A stretch of 37,105 nucleotides of DNA from Candidatus Auribacterota bacterium (lineage in GTDB: Bacteria; Auribacterota; UBA6266), in NCBI GenBank assembly GCA_016933315.1, contig JAFGBE010000096.1, positions 1-37,105 on the forward strand, written 5' to 3'. The notes beneath the pieces were generated by a model that saw only the letters and a program-made list of their open reading frames with translations, searched no databases and was not told the origin of the DNA. The position numbers and the translations under genes are program-made. Shown piece after piece: positions 16,922 through 24,708 of the stretch (position 1 is its first letter; each line of letters opens with the position of its first letter).

Positions 16922-17431
16922 ATGGCTGGAAATAATAGAGCATTTGCTGGAAAAAAAATGGGGGAGCAGAATGAAAGCTCCTTTCACGAAAAGGTCGTTT
17001 ATATAAACAGGACGGCAAAAGTTGTAAAAGGCGGGCGCCGGTTCGGTTTCAGCGCGCTGGTTGTAGTGGGTGACGGGAAGGGCCAGGTGGGCTGCGGATT
17101 GGGGAAAGCCAATGAAGTTGCGGAAGCCATAAGAAAAGGGATTGAAAAAGCCAAGAAAAGCATGAACCCCGTTTCTTTTTATAAGAATACCATACCCCAC
17201 GAGGTTATAGGCGTATTCAAAGGCGGTAAAGTGCTGTTGAAACCCGCAGCTCCCGGAACCGGAGTTATTGCGGGTAATGCCGTGAGAGCCGTTGTCGAAT
17301 CGGCGGGTATCAAGGATGTATTAACTAAATCATTAGGTTCAAGCAATGCGATCAACGTTGTAAAAGCGACCCTTAAAGCGCTTTCTGCCTTGAGGGATAT
17401 GAATGAAGTGAAAAGACAAAGAGGAGTTTAG
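16922..17431 (+). CDS. rpsE: 30S ribosomal protein S5
   Basis: S5, 169 residues, at the mRNA entry channel with S3 and S4. The dsRNA-binding N-terminal domain includes VVYINRTAKVVKGGRRFGFS and then VVGDGKGQVGCGLGKANEV. The C-terminal part has KPAAPGTGVIAGNAVRAVVE and ends near GSSNAINVVKATLKAL. ATCGGAGG precedes ATG 16922. The stop at 17431 is followed two bases later by rplO, leaving no room for rpmD (L30), which normally lies here. Confidence 0.97.
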   Translation: MAGNNRAFAGKKMGEQNESSFHEKVVYINRTAKVVKGGRRFGFSALVVVGDGKGQVGCGLGKANEVAEAIRKGIEKAKKSMNPVSFYKNTIPHEVIGVFKGGKVLLKPAAPGTGVIAGNAVRAVVESAGIKDVLTKSLGSSNAINVVKATLKALSALRDMNEVKRQRGV

Positions 17432-17433
17432 CG

Positions 17434-17883
17434 ATGGGGCTTCAAAATCTTAAAAATAATCCCGGCGCCAGGAAAAAACCGGCAAGAAGGGGAAGAGGCA
17501 GCGGTTCCGGAACGGGCGGGACGGCGGGCAGGGGCCATAAAGGACAGAGGGCAAGGACAAGCGGGAATGTGCGTCCGGGCTTTGAAGGCGGACAGATGCC
17601 GCTTACAAGAAGACTTCCCAAAAGAGGATTTAATAATAAAGATTTCAAAGTGTTTTTCGAAGTGGTTAACCTCAGGAGGCTGGATATATTTAAGGAAGGG
17701 GATTCTGTTTCTCCGGCGGATATGCTGGAAAAGGGCCTGGTTAAGAAAGCCAGCTCAAGAGTTAAGATCCTCGGCGACGGCGAAATAAAAAAATCGCTTA
17801 ACATAAAAGCTCACGCTTTCAGCGGTTCAGCCCGGAAAAAGATAGAAGAGTCAAAAGGCAAAATCGAAATAATTAAAAAATAA
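17434..17883 (+). CDS. rplO: 50S ribosomal protein L15
   Basis: L15, 149 residues, a late-assembly protein of the large subunit. It starts MGLQNLKNNPGARKKPARRG, followed by GRGSGSGTGGTAGRGHKGQR and FEGGQMPLTRRLPKRGF. It begins only two bases after the rpsE stop; the ribosome binding site AGAGGAG lies within rpsE, so translation is likely coupled. The usual upstream neighbour rpmD is missing. Confidence 0.97.
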   Translation: MGLQNLKNNPGARKKPARRGRGSGSGTGGTAGRGHKGQRARTSGNVRPGFEGGQMPLTRRLPKRGFNNKDFKVFFEVVNLRRLDIFKEGDSVSPADMLEKGLVKKASSRVKILGDGEIKKSLNIKAHAFSGSARKKIEESKGKIEIIKK

Positions 17884-17910
17884 TCAGAATATATATGTCA
17901 GAGGTAGCCG

Positions 17911-19230
17911 ATGTTAGATGCGTTTAAAAATATTTTTAAGATACCTGAGCTGAGAAAAAGGATATTGTTTACGCTTGGTCTCCTTGCGGTGTGCAGGATA
18001 GGTACTTATGTGCCTGTCCCCGGGATAAACGGGAAACTGCTTGCTGATTGGTTTGCGAAACAGCAGGGTACGATTTTCGGGCTTATGGATCTGTTCAGCG
18101 GAGGTTCTCTTTCAAAGTGTACCGTCTTTGCTCTGGGAATAATGCCTTATATCAGCGCCTCGATTATCCTGCAGCTCCTTATTGCAGCGGTGCCCTATCT
18201 TGAGAAACTTGCGAAAGAGGGCGAGCTAGGCAGGAAGAAGCTTACCCAGTATACAAGGTACGGGACGGTTGTGCTCGGGATGTTCCAGGGATTTATGATA
18301 AGCGGCATGCTTATAGCGTTGAATAACCAGCAGATGCCCGGTATCGTGCCGGATGCGGGGCTCGCTTTCCGGCTTATAACAATGCTAACGCTGACCGCAG
18401 GAACAGCTTTTCTCATGTGGATAGGAGAACAGATAACGGAGCGCGGCATAGGAAACGGTATATCTCTTATAATTACCATAGGTATCCTTTCAAGGCTGCC
18501 TTCAGCGCTTTTCCTGGCTAAAGACCAGCTTATCAGCGGGCAGTTATCCGTTATTTCGATGGTTGTCCTTATAGTCCTGATGGTCGGGGTTGTCGCCGGA
18601 GTTGTCGCCGTTTCCCAGGGACAGAGAAAAATACCGGTGCAGTATGCGAAAAGGATTGTAGGAAGGAAAGTGTACGGAGGACAGGCAAGCTTTCTCCCTT
18701 TAAGGGTAGGCCAGGCAGGCGTTATCCCGATAATATTCGCTTCGAGTATTTTGATGTTTCCCCAGACTTTAGGGCAGATGACAAACATTAAATTTTTTAC
18801 GTGGGTAAGCAACTGGCTTTCATACGGCGGCAGTTTCTATACGTTTTTATACGCGCTGCTTATCATTGCGTTTAGCTTTTTCTGGACGGCGATGCAGTTT
18901 AATCCTATCCAGATATCGGATGACCTTAAGAAATACGGGGGCTTTGTCCCCGGCATAAGACCAGGGAAACCGACTTCCGAGTATCTGGAAAATGTAATGG
19001 TCAAAGTTACTTTTGTGGGAGCTTTGGCGATAACCCTGATTGCCATAATGCCCCAGATAATAGGCAAGATATTCAATGTGGATTTCAGGATATCGCAGTT
19101 TTTCGGCGGGACAGGCCTTTTGATTATCGTGGGCGTGATGCTGGATACAATGAGGCAAGTGGAATCGCACCTGATTATGAGGCATTACGAGGGTTTTGTT
19201 AAAAAAGGCAGATTGAAAGGCAGAATTTAA
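17911..19230 (+). CDS. secY: Protein translocase subunit SecY
   Basis: Central channel of the Sec translocon in the inner membrane, 439 residues, with about ten hydrophobic membrane segments. It starts MLDAFKNIFKIPELRKRI. The plug and TM2 region shows LMDLFSGGSLSKCTVFALGIMPYIS-type sequence (positions 73-97), then GQITERGIGNG-like GEQITERGIGNGISLII. The ribosome-facing loop has RKIPVQYAKRIVGRKVYGGQ, and the C-terminus ends in RGRLKGRI-like KKGRLKGRI. It sits between rplO and adk as in many spc operons. AGAGGTAG precedes ATG 17911. Confidence 0.98.
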   Translation: MLDAFKNIFKIPELRKRILFTLGLLAVCRIGTYVPVPGINGKLLADWFAKQQGTIFGLMDLFSGGSLSKCTVFALGIMPYISASIILQLLIAAVPYLEKLAKEGELGRKKLTQYTRYGTVVLGMFQGFMISGMLIALNNQQMPGIVPDAGLAFRLITMLTLTAGTAFLMWIGEQITERGIGNGISLIITIGILSRLPSALFLAKDQLISGQLSVISMVVLIVLMVGVVAGVVAVSQGQRKIPVQYAKRIVGRKVYGGQASFLPLRVGQAGVIPIIFASSILMFPQTLGQMTNIKFFTWVSNWLSYGGSFYTFLYALLIIAFSFFWTAMQFNPIQISDDLKKYGGFVPGIRPGKPTSEYLENVMVKVTFVGALAITLIAIMPQIIGKIFNVDFRISQFFGGTGLLIIVGVMLDTMRQVESHLIMRHYEGFVKKGRLKGRI

Positions 19231-19232
19231 CA

Positions 19233-19880
19233 GTGAATATAGTTCTATTAGGAGCGCCCGGCGCGGGAAAAGGGACTCACTCGGAAATGCTTGTCAGGGA
19301 TTTCGGGCTTAAGCATATTTCCACGGGCGATTTGCTGAGAGCAGAATTAAAGAAAGCTTCTCCCGTGGGACTTGAAGCCAAAAGTTATATGGATAAGGGA
19401 AGCCTGGTGCCTGATGCGGTTGTAATGAAGCTTCTGGTCGGAGCTATAGCCGGGATTAAACACGGGAATGGTTTCCTTCTTGACGGTTTTCCCAGAAATG
19501 AATCACAGGCCGGGATGCTGGAAGAAGAGCTTGCTTCCAGAAATATGAACATTGACAGAGTCCTTTACCTGAATGTTTCGAAAGATGTGGTCATCAAAAG
19601 GCTTACGGGCAGGAGAATCTGCAAAAGCTGCGGGGCTGTGTATCATGTGTTTAATATGCCGCCCAAAAGAGAAGGTGTCTGCGATAAATGCGGAGGAGAC
19701 CTGTACCAGAGACCCGACGATACGGAAGAGACAGTCCTGCGCAGGCTTGAAGTTTACAGGAAAGAGACAGAAGGGCTTATAAATTATTATAAAACCAGGA
19801 AGATTCTGGCGGAAGTTAATGCAGACTTGTCGCGGGATAACACATACGGGCTGATTCTGCAGAAATTAGGAAAAAAATAA
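19233..19880 (+). CDS. adk: Adenylate kinase
   Basis: Converts AMP and ATP to two ADP in the cytoplasm; 215 residues, long (LID-containing) form. The P-loop GAPGAGKGT is at residues 7-15, LDGFPRNESQA follows the NMP-binding region, and TGRRIC opens the LID domain. The LID holds Cys130, Cys133, Cys150 and Cys153, which predicts a structural zinc as in Gram-positive and many other adenylate kinases. The start is GTG 19233, two bases behind secY, giving MNIVLLGAPG with no residues to spare. Residue 16 is His where Gln is more common. It is followed by map. Confidence 0.97.
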   Translation: MNIVLLGAPGAGKGTHSEMLVRDFGLKHISTGDLLRAELKKASPVGLEAKSYMDKGSLVPDAVVMKLLVGAIAGIKHGNGFLLDGFPRNESQAGMLEEELASRNMNIDRVLYLNVSKDVVIKRLTGRRICKSCGAVYHVFNMPPKREGVCDKCGGDLYQRPDDTEETVLRRLEVYRKETEGLINYYKTRKILAEVNADLSRDNTYGLILQKLGKK

Positions 19881-19892
19881 CACGAGTTTTTA

Positions 19893-20639
19893 ATGATAGT
19901 TATAAAAACCCCTGAACAAGTTGAAAAGATAAAACACGGGGGGAAAATATTAGCTGAGCTCTTTGAAATTTTTAAACATAAGATAAAACCGGGAGTAACA
20001 ACAGGCGAACTTGATACGATAGCGGAAGAGTTCCTTTTGAATCGCGGCGTTAAGCCGGCTTTTAAAGGCTATAAGGGATTTCCGGCGACATTGTGCGTTT
20101 CCATAAATGAGGAGGTCGTGCACGGGATACCCTCTTCGGATAAAATCCTTCGTGAAGGAGATATTGTCAGTATTGATGTCGGGGCTATCCATGAAGGTTT
20201 TTACTCCGACGCCGCCCGCACTTACCCGGTTGGGCGCATAAGAGGGGAGTTAGAAAATCTTATCAGGGTTACAAAAGAATCTCTGGATGTTGCGATAAGC
20301 AGAGCGGTTGTGCAGAACAAGCTTTTTGATATTTCCAGCTCCGTTGAACAGTATGTTAAGAAATACGGCTATACGGTGGTGAGGGATTTTGTAGGTCACG
20401 GTATAGGGCAGAAAATGCACGAGGACCCGCAAATCCCGAATTTTGGGATACCGCATACAGGCCCCGGGCTCGAAAAAGGGATGGTATTTGCTATTGAGCC
20501 GATGGTCAACATGGGTTCTTTCGAAGTTGAGGTGCTTGGAGATAACTGGACGGTAGTGACGATTGACAGAAAGCCATCCGCCCATTTTGAGGATACAATC
20601 GTTATTACGGAAGGGAAACCCGAAATTCTTACAAGGTGA
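19893..20639 (+). CDS. map: Methionine aminopeptidase type I
   Basis: Removes the initiator methionine from new proteins; 248 residues, the compact type Ia form with no N-terminal zinc-finger extension. The predicted dinuclear metal site uses Asp95, Asp106, His169, Glu202 and the Glu in AHFEDTIVIT near residue 233. His79 of VVHGIP is the conserved substrate-side histidine. The gene lies between adk and infA, the usual spc-operon tail. The start ATG 19893 has only a weak RBS (CACGAG). Confidence 0.97.
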   Translation: MIVIKTPEQVEKIKHGGKILAELFEIFKHKIKPGVTTGELDTIAEEFLLNRGVKPAFKGYKGFPATLCVSINEEVVHGIPSSDKILREGDIVSIDVGAIHEGFYSDAARTYPVGRIRGELENLIRVTKESLDVAISRAVVQNKLFDISSSVEQYVKKYGYTVVRDFVGHGIGQKMHEDPQIPNFGIPHTGPGLEKGMVFAIEPMVNMGSFEVEVLGDNWTVVTIDRKPSAHFEDTIVITEGKPEILTR

Positions 20640-20651
20640 GAAGGTGCTGTT

Positions 20652-20870
20652 GTGACAAAAGAAGAATCAATTAAAGTTGACGGTGTTGTGTCGGAAGTTT
20701 TGCCCAATACGATGTTCCGGGTGAAACTTGCAAACGGGCATACGATACTTGCCCATATTTCCGGGAAAATGAGGATGAATTTCATAAGGATACTTCCCGG
20801 AGACAGGGTTCAGGTTGAGATGTCTCCATACGACCTTACTAAGGGAAGGATTACCTTCCGGCAGAAGTAA
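20652..20870 (+). CDS. infA: Translation initiation factor IF-1
   Basis: IF-1, 72 residues, an OB-fold protein that binds the 30S A site during initiation. It reads MTKEESIKVDGVVSEVLPNT at the start and has FRVKLANGHTILAHISGKMR and LPGDRVQVEMSPYDLTKGRI, matching the family end to end. The start is GTG 20652 with an AGAAGGTG element upstream. A 64-base gap with a CTGTCT/AGACAG repeat pair separates it from rpmJ. Confidence 0.97.
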   Translation: MTKEESIKVDGVVSEVLPNTMFRVKLANGHTILAHISGKMRMNFIRILPGDRVQVEMSPYDLTKGRITFRQK

Positions 20871-20934
20871 GACGACCGGGCTGTCTGGAAAATAACATTT
20901 TAATTTACAGGTAAAAAGACAGAGGATTGCGAAT

Positions 20935-21048
20935 ATGAAAGTTAGATCGGCAGTTAAAAGACGTTGTGAAAAATGTAAAATTGTGCGCCGCAAAGGCGTT
21001 GTTCATGTAATATGCACAAACCCGAAACACAGGCAAAGACAGGGATAG
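20935..21048 (+). CDS. rpmJ: 50S ribosomal protein L36, zinc type
   Basis: L36, 37 residues, the smallest large-subunit protein. The translation begins MKVRSAVKRRCEKCKIVRRK and ends KHRQRQG. Cys11, Cys14, Cys27 and His32 form the zinc knuckle, so it is the zinc (C+) paralogue. ATG 20935 follows AGAGGA at a suitable distance. Its last codons (AGA CAG) double as one arm of the alternative hairpins in the rpsM leader. It separates the spc part (ending infA) from the alpha part (starting rpsM), as in many bacteria. Confidence 0.96.
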   Translation: MKVRSAVKRRCEKCKIVRRKGVVHVICTNPKHRQRQG

Positions 21049-21102
21049 TATGTGTCCTGTCTCATATAATTGGTTTTTAAGTGCTGAGACAGAGCTTAAA
21101 AA
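21037..21102 (+). promoter_or_regulatory. Putative alpha-operon leader with alternative and interleaved stems
   Basis: Three pairings compete in the rpmJ-rpsM junction. AGACAGG 21037-21043 (inside rpmJ) can pair with CCTGTCT 21056-21062. CTGTCTCA 21057-21064 can instead pair with TGAGACAG 21085-21092, a perfect 8-bp stem. TTTTTAAG 21074-21081 can pair with CTTAAAAA 21095-21102, another perfect 8-bp stem interleaved with the second. The second and third together have pseudoknot topology, though the two-base linker between them (21093-21094) makes full co-formation doubtful. AGGAGG (21111-21116) and the rpsM GTG follow immediately. In E. coli S4 represses the alpha operon through a leader pseudoknot at this place. 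Its involvement here is inferred from position only. Confidence 0.5.
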
Positions 21103-21121
21103 TTTTTAAAAGGAGGAAGAT

Positions 21122-21505
21122 GTGCCAAGAATTGCAGGAGTTGATATTCCTAAAGAAAAAAGGACGGTAATCGCCCTTACTTATATCTACGGTATAGGTA
21201 AAGCCACGGCATCAAAGATACTGAGGGATGCCAGAATAGATGAAAGCAAAAGAGCAAAAGACCTTTCTGACGAGGAAATAAGCCGGATAGCGGGTATTAT
21301 CCAGGCAAGCGTCAGAGTTGAAGGTGATTTGCGCAGAGAAGTCGCGGGAAACATAAAAAGACTTATGGCCGTAGGGGCATATAGGGGCTTGCGCCACAGG
21401 AAAGGGCTTCCTGTGAGAGGGCAGAGAACACGAACAAATGCCAGGACCAGAAAAGGCCCGAGAAAAACAATTGCAGGCAAGAAGAAAACCGCAGCCCTTA
21501 AATAA
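21122..21505 (+). CDS. rpsM: 30S ribosomal protein S13
   Basis: S13, 127 residues, in the 30S head, contacts S19 and the P-site tRNA and forms intersubunit bridges. It has the start MPRIAGVDIPKEKRTVIAL, the helix-two-turn-helix YIYGIGKATASKIL, and the C-terminal basic tail RGQRTRTNARTRKGPRKT. The start is GTG 21122 with AGGAGG five bases upstream. It heads the alpha unit rpsM-rpsK-rpsD-rpoA-rplQ and is preceded by a complex repeat-rich leader. Confidence 0.97.
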   Translation: MPRIAGVDIPKEKRTVIALTYIYGIGKATASKILRDARIDESKRAKDLSDEEISRIAGIIQASVRVEGDLRREVAGNIKRLMAVGAYRGLRHRKGLPVRGQRTRTNARTRKGPRKTIAGKKKTAALK

Positions 21506-21530
21506 TTTGAAACCCTAAGGAGAAACAATT

Positions 21531-21938
21531 ATGGCGAAGATGTCAGGCAAAGGAAGTTCAAAAAAAGCGGCACCCAAAAAAGCAACCAGAAGTGTGCCTG
21601 CCGGAATTGCGCATATTCAGGCAACATTTAATAATACAATAGTATCCATCACCGATATGAGCGGGAAGGTGCTTTCCTGGGCGAGCGCGGGAAAAGTCGG
21701 CTTTGCGGGGTCAAGGAAAAGCACTGCTTTTGCAGCCCAGGTTGTCGCCGAGCAGGCGGGGCAGAGAGCGCGCGATTTCGGTATGAGGGAATTAGAAGTA
21801 AGAGTTAAGGGTCCGGGGGCAGGCAGGGAGTCTGCCATCAGGGCTCTTCAGGCAATCGGGTTCGAAATCACGCTGATAAGAGATTTGACCCCTATACCCC
21901 ATAACGGGTGCAGACCGCCTAAAAGAAGAAGAGTTTAA
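21531..21938 (+). CDS. rpsK: 30S ribosomal protein S11
   Basis: S11, 135 residues, on the 30S platform near the E site. A short Lys/Ser/Ala-rich N-terminus is followed by the conserved AHIQATFNNTIVSITDMSG, then AAQVVAEQAGQRARDFGMRE and the end THNGCRPPKRRRV-like PIPHNGCRPPKRRRV. A CTAAGGAG ribosome binding site precedes ATG 21531. It is complete, in the standard place after rpsM. Confidence 0.97.
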   Translation: MAKMSGKGSSKKAAPKKATRSVPAGIAHIQATFNNTIVSITDMSGKVLSWASAGKVGFAGSRKSTAFAAQVVAEQAGQRARDFGMRELEVRVKGPGAGRESAIRALQAIGFEITLIRDLTPIPHNGCRPPKRRRV

Positions 21939-21979
21939 CGGGATATATTAGAAGCAAAAATAAGCAAGGAGATATTTTA

Positions 21980-22597
21980 ATGGGAAGGTACCTCGGTTCA
22001 AAACACAAAATATGCAGGAGAGTGGGAGAAGCATTATGCGGTTCCGCAAAATGCCCCGTTCACAAAAGAAACTTGCCTCCGGGACAGCACGGATCTATGA
22101 AAAGGCAGAGAAAACTGTCCGAGTACGGGGTTATGATGCTTGAAAAACAGAAATTACGTTTCATATTCGGGCTTCTGGAGAAACAATTCAGGAAATATTT
22201 CCAGAAAGCGGCCAGGATGAGCGGGAAAACAGGATATAACCTCCTGCTGCTTCTTGAAACAAGATTGGACAACCTTGTTTACAGGGCCGGATTTGCGCCC
22301 AGCATAGCTGCTGCCAGGCAGATGGTCCGCCACGGGCATGTTATTGTGGACGGCAGGAAAACCGATGTCCCTTCTTTCCAGGTGAAAACCGGGCAGACTG
22401 TTAAGATGAAAGAAAAAAGCCGCAGCAAACCTACTTTTATCGCGTTTGTGGAAGAGAACAAGGACAAGCTTCCCGATATGCCTTATTTGGAGAGAAACCT
22501 TGGCTCTTTTGAATTCAAGGTTAAACATATGCCGAAGAGGGAAGAGATCCCTGTTGCTATAAATGAACAGTTAATCGTTGAGCTTTATTCCAAGTAA
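21980..22597 (+). CDS. rpsD: 30S ribosomal protein S4, zinc-site form
   Basis: S4, 205 residues, a primary 16S binder; in several bacteria it also represses the alpha operon. The N-terminus shows the likely metal set His9, Cys12, Cys20 and Cys25, with His replacing the first Cys of the classical four-Cys zinc form and a shorter loop between the pairs. The S4 RNA-binding domain includes LETRLDNLVYRAGFAPSIAA and VRHGHVIVDGRK. The C-terminal strand is typical and ends EQLIVELYSK. The RBS AAGGAG precedes ATG 21980. Its presence as the third gene makes it the natural candidate regulator of the leader at 21037-21102. Confidence 0.97.
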   Translation: MGRYLGSKHKICRRVGEALCGSAKCPVHKRNLPPGQHGSMKRQRKLSEYGVMMLEKQKLRFIFGLLEKQFRKYFQKAARMSGKTGYNLLLLLETRLDNLVYRAGFAPSIAAARQMVRHGHVIVDGRKTDVPSFQVKTGQTVKMKEKSRSKPTFIAFVEENKDKLPDMPYLERNLGSFEFKVKHMPKREEIPVAINEQLIVELYSK

Positions 22598-22625
22598 AAT
22601 TAAATAAATTTTTACGGAGGCTAAA

Positions 22626-23618
22626 ATGTCAGTTAAGCTGGGAAGATTTGAGATGCCGAACAGGCTTAAAAAAGAAGAACAGTCTGCGACTAACGCTTAT
22701 GCAAAGTTTATCGCAGAACCTTTTGAAAGAGGGTATGGATATACCATAGGCAATTCCCTGAGAAGGGTCCTTCTTTCGTCGCTGGAAGGGATTGCCGTTA
22801 CTGCTGTAAAAATTGAGGGTGTCCAGCATGAATTTTCAACAATGAAGGGTGTTATAGAGGATGTGGCGCAGATTCTGCTGAACATCAAGAAGATTCTGCT
22901 TGTCTCCGATTCGCGGGAACCCAAGAGAATGACTCTTAACATATCCAAGGAAGGCGAAGTTAAAGCCGGTGATATCAAGACCGACGGCACAGTGACCGTG
23001 CTCAACCCGGACATGCATATTGCCACGATCGAGAAAGGCGGCAAACTGGTTGTTGAAATGGATGTTGAAATCGGCAGGGGATACAGGCTTGCGGAAAACA
23101 ATAAGAAGAAAGGCCAGCCAATAGGATACATCCCTATGGATTCGATATTTTCTCCTGTTAAGAAAGTTAAATATGCCGTGGAGAATACAAGGGTTGGACA
23201 GATGACCGACTACGATAAACTGGTGGTTGAAATCTGGACAGACGGGCGGCTGTTGCCCGAAGAGGCCCTGAAACAGTCATCCGCCATCCTCAGGGCGCAT
23301 CTTGACGTTTTCGTGAACTATGATGACAATTACGTGGAGTTTGAAGAAGAAAACAAGACTGAAAAGAAAGAGGAAGAAGGAAACAAGAAAAAACTGAACA
23401 TGCCTATCAGTGAGATAGAATTATCCGTAAGATCCACCAATTGCCTCAGGAATGCCAGCATAAACACCATAGGGGAATTGGTTTCAATGACCGAAACGGA
23501 CCTTCTCAAGCAGAGGAATTTCGGCAAGAAATCACTTAATGAAATAAAGGCTGTCCTTAAAGAGCTCAATCTTTCTCTCGGTATGAAGACTGAAAAAGAG
23601 CCCGAAGAACAGAAATAA
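22626..23618 (+). CDS. rpoA: RNA polymerase alpha subunit
   Basis: Alpha subunit, 330 residues; its dimer starts polymerase assembly and its C-terminal domain binds DNA UP elements and activators. The N-terminal domain includes FERGYGYTIGNSLRRVLLSS (about residue 33), and the VQHEFSTMKGVIEDVAQILLN dimer and beta-contact region follows. A Glu/Lys-rich flexible linker occurs near residues 239-255. The C-terminal domain has ELSVRSTNCLRNASINTIGE and the NFGKKSLNEIK helix-hairpin-helix. ACGGAGG precedes ATG 22626. Full length. Confidence 0.98.
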   Translation: MSVKLGRFEMPNRLKKEEQSATNAYAKFIAEPFERGYGYTIGNSLRRVLLSSLEGIAVTAVKIEGVQHEFSTMKGVIEDVAQILLNIKKILLVSDSREPKRMTLNISKEGEVKAGDIKTDGTVTVLNPDMHIATIEKGGKLVVEMDVEIGRGYRLAENNKKKGQPIGYIPMDSIFSPVKKVKYAVENTRVGQMTDYDKLVVEIWTDGRLLPEEALKQSSAILRAHLDVFVNYDDNYVEFEEENKTEKKEEEGNKKKLNMPISEIELSVRSTNCLRNASINTIGELVSMTETDLLKQRNFGKKSLNEIKAVLKELNLSLGMKTEKEPEEQK

Positions 23619-23637
23619 ATGTATAGGAGCAGAAATT

Positions 23638-24078
23638 ATGCAGCATGGTAAAAAGAAATCGAATAAGCTGAACATGAAAGCCGGGCACAGGAAATCGGTA
23701 TTCTCCAATCTTTTGTGCCAGCTCATAAATCACGGGAGAATAAAAACGACGGAAGTGAAGGCGAAACAGCTTGTGAAACAGGCCGACAGGATAATTACCG
23801 TTGCTAAAAAACAAACACTTCACGCCAGAAGAACGGCTGTTTCAGTGCTCAAGGACAGAAAAGCCGTCAAAAAGCTTTTTTCCGAGATAGCAAAACATTT
23901 TGAGAACAGGAAAGGCGGTTACTCGAAAGCAATTAAAACGACTTACAGACGGGGTGATGCGGCTCCTCTTGCTATTGTCGAGCTTATAGGTTTTCAGCCG
24001 GTTGCGGGAACGGGCAAGAAAGACAAGGATAAAGATAAAAAAGCTTCAAAATCGAAGCCAAAACCGAAAACAAAGTAA
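23638..24078 (+). CDS. rplQ: 50S ribosomal protein L17 with lysine-rich tail
   Basis: L17, 146 residues, near the tunnel exit. The conserved core has NMKAGHRKSVFSNLLCQLI, GRIKTTEVKAKQLVKQADRI and RRGDAAPLAIVELIGF. The last 25 residues or so are an additional Lys/Asp/Ser/Pro-rich tail, not part of the usual fold. TAGGAGC precedes ATG 23638. It closes the super-operon; an intrinsic terminator begins 23 bases after its stop. Confidence 0.97.
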   Translation: MQHGKKKSNKLNMKAGHRKSVFSNLLCQLINHGRIKTTEVKAKQLVKQADRIITVAKKQTLHARRTAVSVLKDRKAVKKLFSEIAKHFENRKGGYSKAIKTTYRRGDAAPLAIVELIGFQPVAGTGKKDKDKDKKASKSKPKPKTK

Positions 24079-24100
24079 CGTAAAATACATTTTCGCCATC

Positions 24101-24133
24101 AAAACCCCGTCTTTTAAAGAACGGGGTTTTTTT
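24101..24133 (+). terminator. Intrinsic terminator of the rpoBC-ribosomal super-operon
   Basis: A 10-bp perfect stem AAAACCCCGT (24101-24110) with ACGGGGTTTT (24121-24130) encloses a 10-base loop and runs into a T-tract (TTTTTTT, 24127-24133). It lies directly after rplQ. It is the only strong rho-independent terminator I see in the first 24 kb, so all genes from rpoB to rplQ can be co-transcribed. Confidence 0.92.
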
Positions 24134-24172
24134 GTTTATTGTTTTTGCCTTTAGGAGTAAAATTGAATAACA

Positions 24173-24688
24173 ATGGCTAAAGAAAGCAATACATTAAACC
24201 GTGCAGTTTATCTTGCCTTGAGGGATAAATATTTTTATCACGTCAGAGAGATGTTCAGGTCCGTATTTTTGAACAAACCCCTGAATTCCCGGATGAAAAA
24301 AGTCGGCGAGCTTATAGAACACCTGGGTAATGCGGTGAAATATGCCCGGCTGGCCCTGAACGGCAATGATAAAGATGCGGCTGACGCCGAATTCGCTGAT
24401 TTTATTGATATCCTTAAGGGGTCTGCCGAGGTGGCTTATACGCTGCTCCAGCATGAGAAAATACTTTCGGAAAACGAAGAGCTGATATCAAAATTCAGCG
24501 GCGTGAGCGATGCGGATATCAACCAGTCGAAAAAACTCCACGGCGAGCGGGCGGCCGAGATAATGGCCGGCATGAAACTGCTGATAGAAAAGGGCAAAGG
24601 GCGGATCAGCGATATACAGATGTCGGCGAAGAAGAATTTCTCAAAGGGCGATAAAGACAGATACGACAGAATGTACAGCATGCATTGA
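24173..24688 (+). CDS. Conserved-looking helical protein of unknown function
   Basis: 171 residues, not recognised. There is no signal peptide or membrane segment, so it is probably cytoplasmic. The sequence is rich in Lys, Glu, Ala and Leu and is predicted mostly alpha-helical, in a bundle rather than a long coiled coil. The frame uses codons like its neighbours. ATG 24173 is the first possible start after an in-frame TGA at 24164; AGGAG lies 15 bases upstream, which is long for an RBS. The last codons touch the next gene. It is the first gene after the operon terminator and so must have its own promoter, which I could not identify with confidence. Confidence 0.75.
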   Translation: MAKESNTLNRAVYLALRDKYFYHVREMFRSVFLNKPLNSRMKKVGELIEHLGNAVKYARLALNGNDKDAADAEFADFIDILKGSAEVAYTLLQHEKILSENEELISKFSGVSDADINQSKKLHGERAAEIMAGMKLLIEKGKGRISDIQMSAKKNFSKGDKDRYDRMYSMH

Positions 24689-24708
24689 ATTTTAAGGGAA
24701 GGATGGCT

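Noticed and set aside
21065..21070. Perfect TATAAT in the rpsM leader as an internal alpha-operon promoter
   Set aside because: No -35-like sequence at 16-18 bases upstream and no extended -10; it lies in the loop of the alternative hairpin. Not excluded, but unsupported.
21096..21109. Palindrome TTAAAAATTTTTAA just before the rpsM RBS
   Set aside because: Low-complexity AT sequence; the weak all-AT stem is not convincing on its own and competes with the better 8-bp pairing.
24132..24163. Possible promoter (TTGTTT ... TAAAAT) for the 24173 gene
   Set aside because: Spacer lengths are 13 or 20 bases and the elements are weak; AT-rich DNA after a terminator yields such matches readily.
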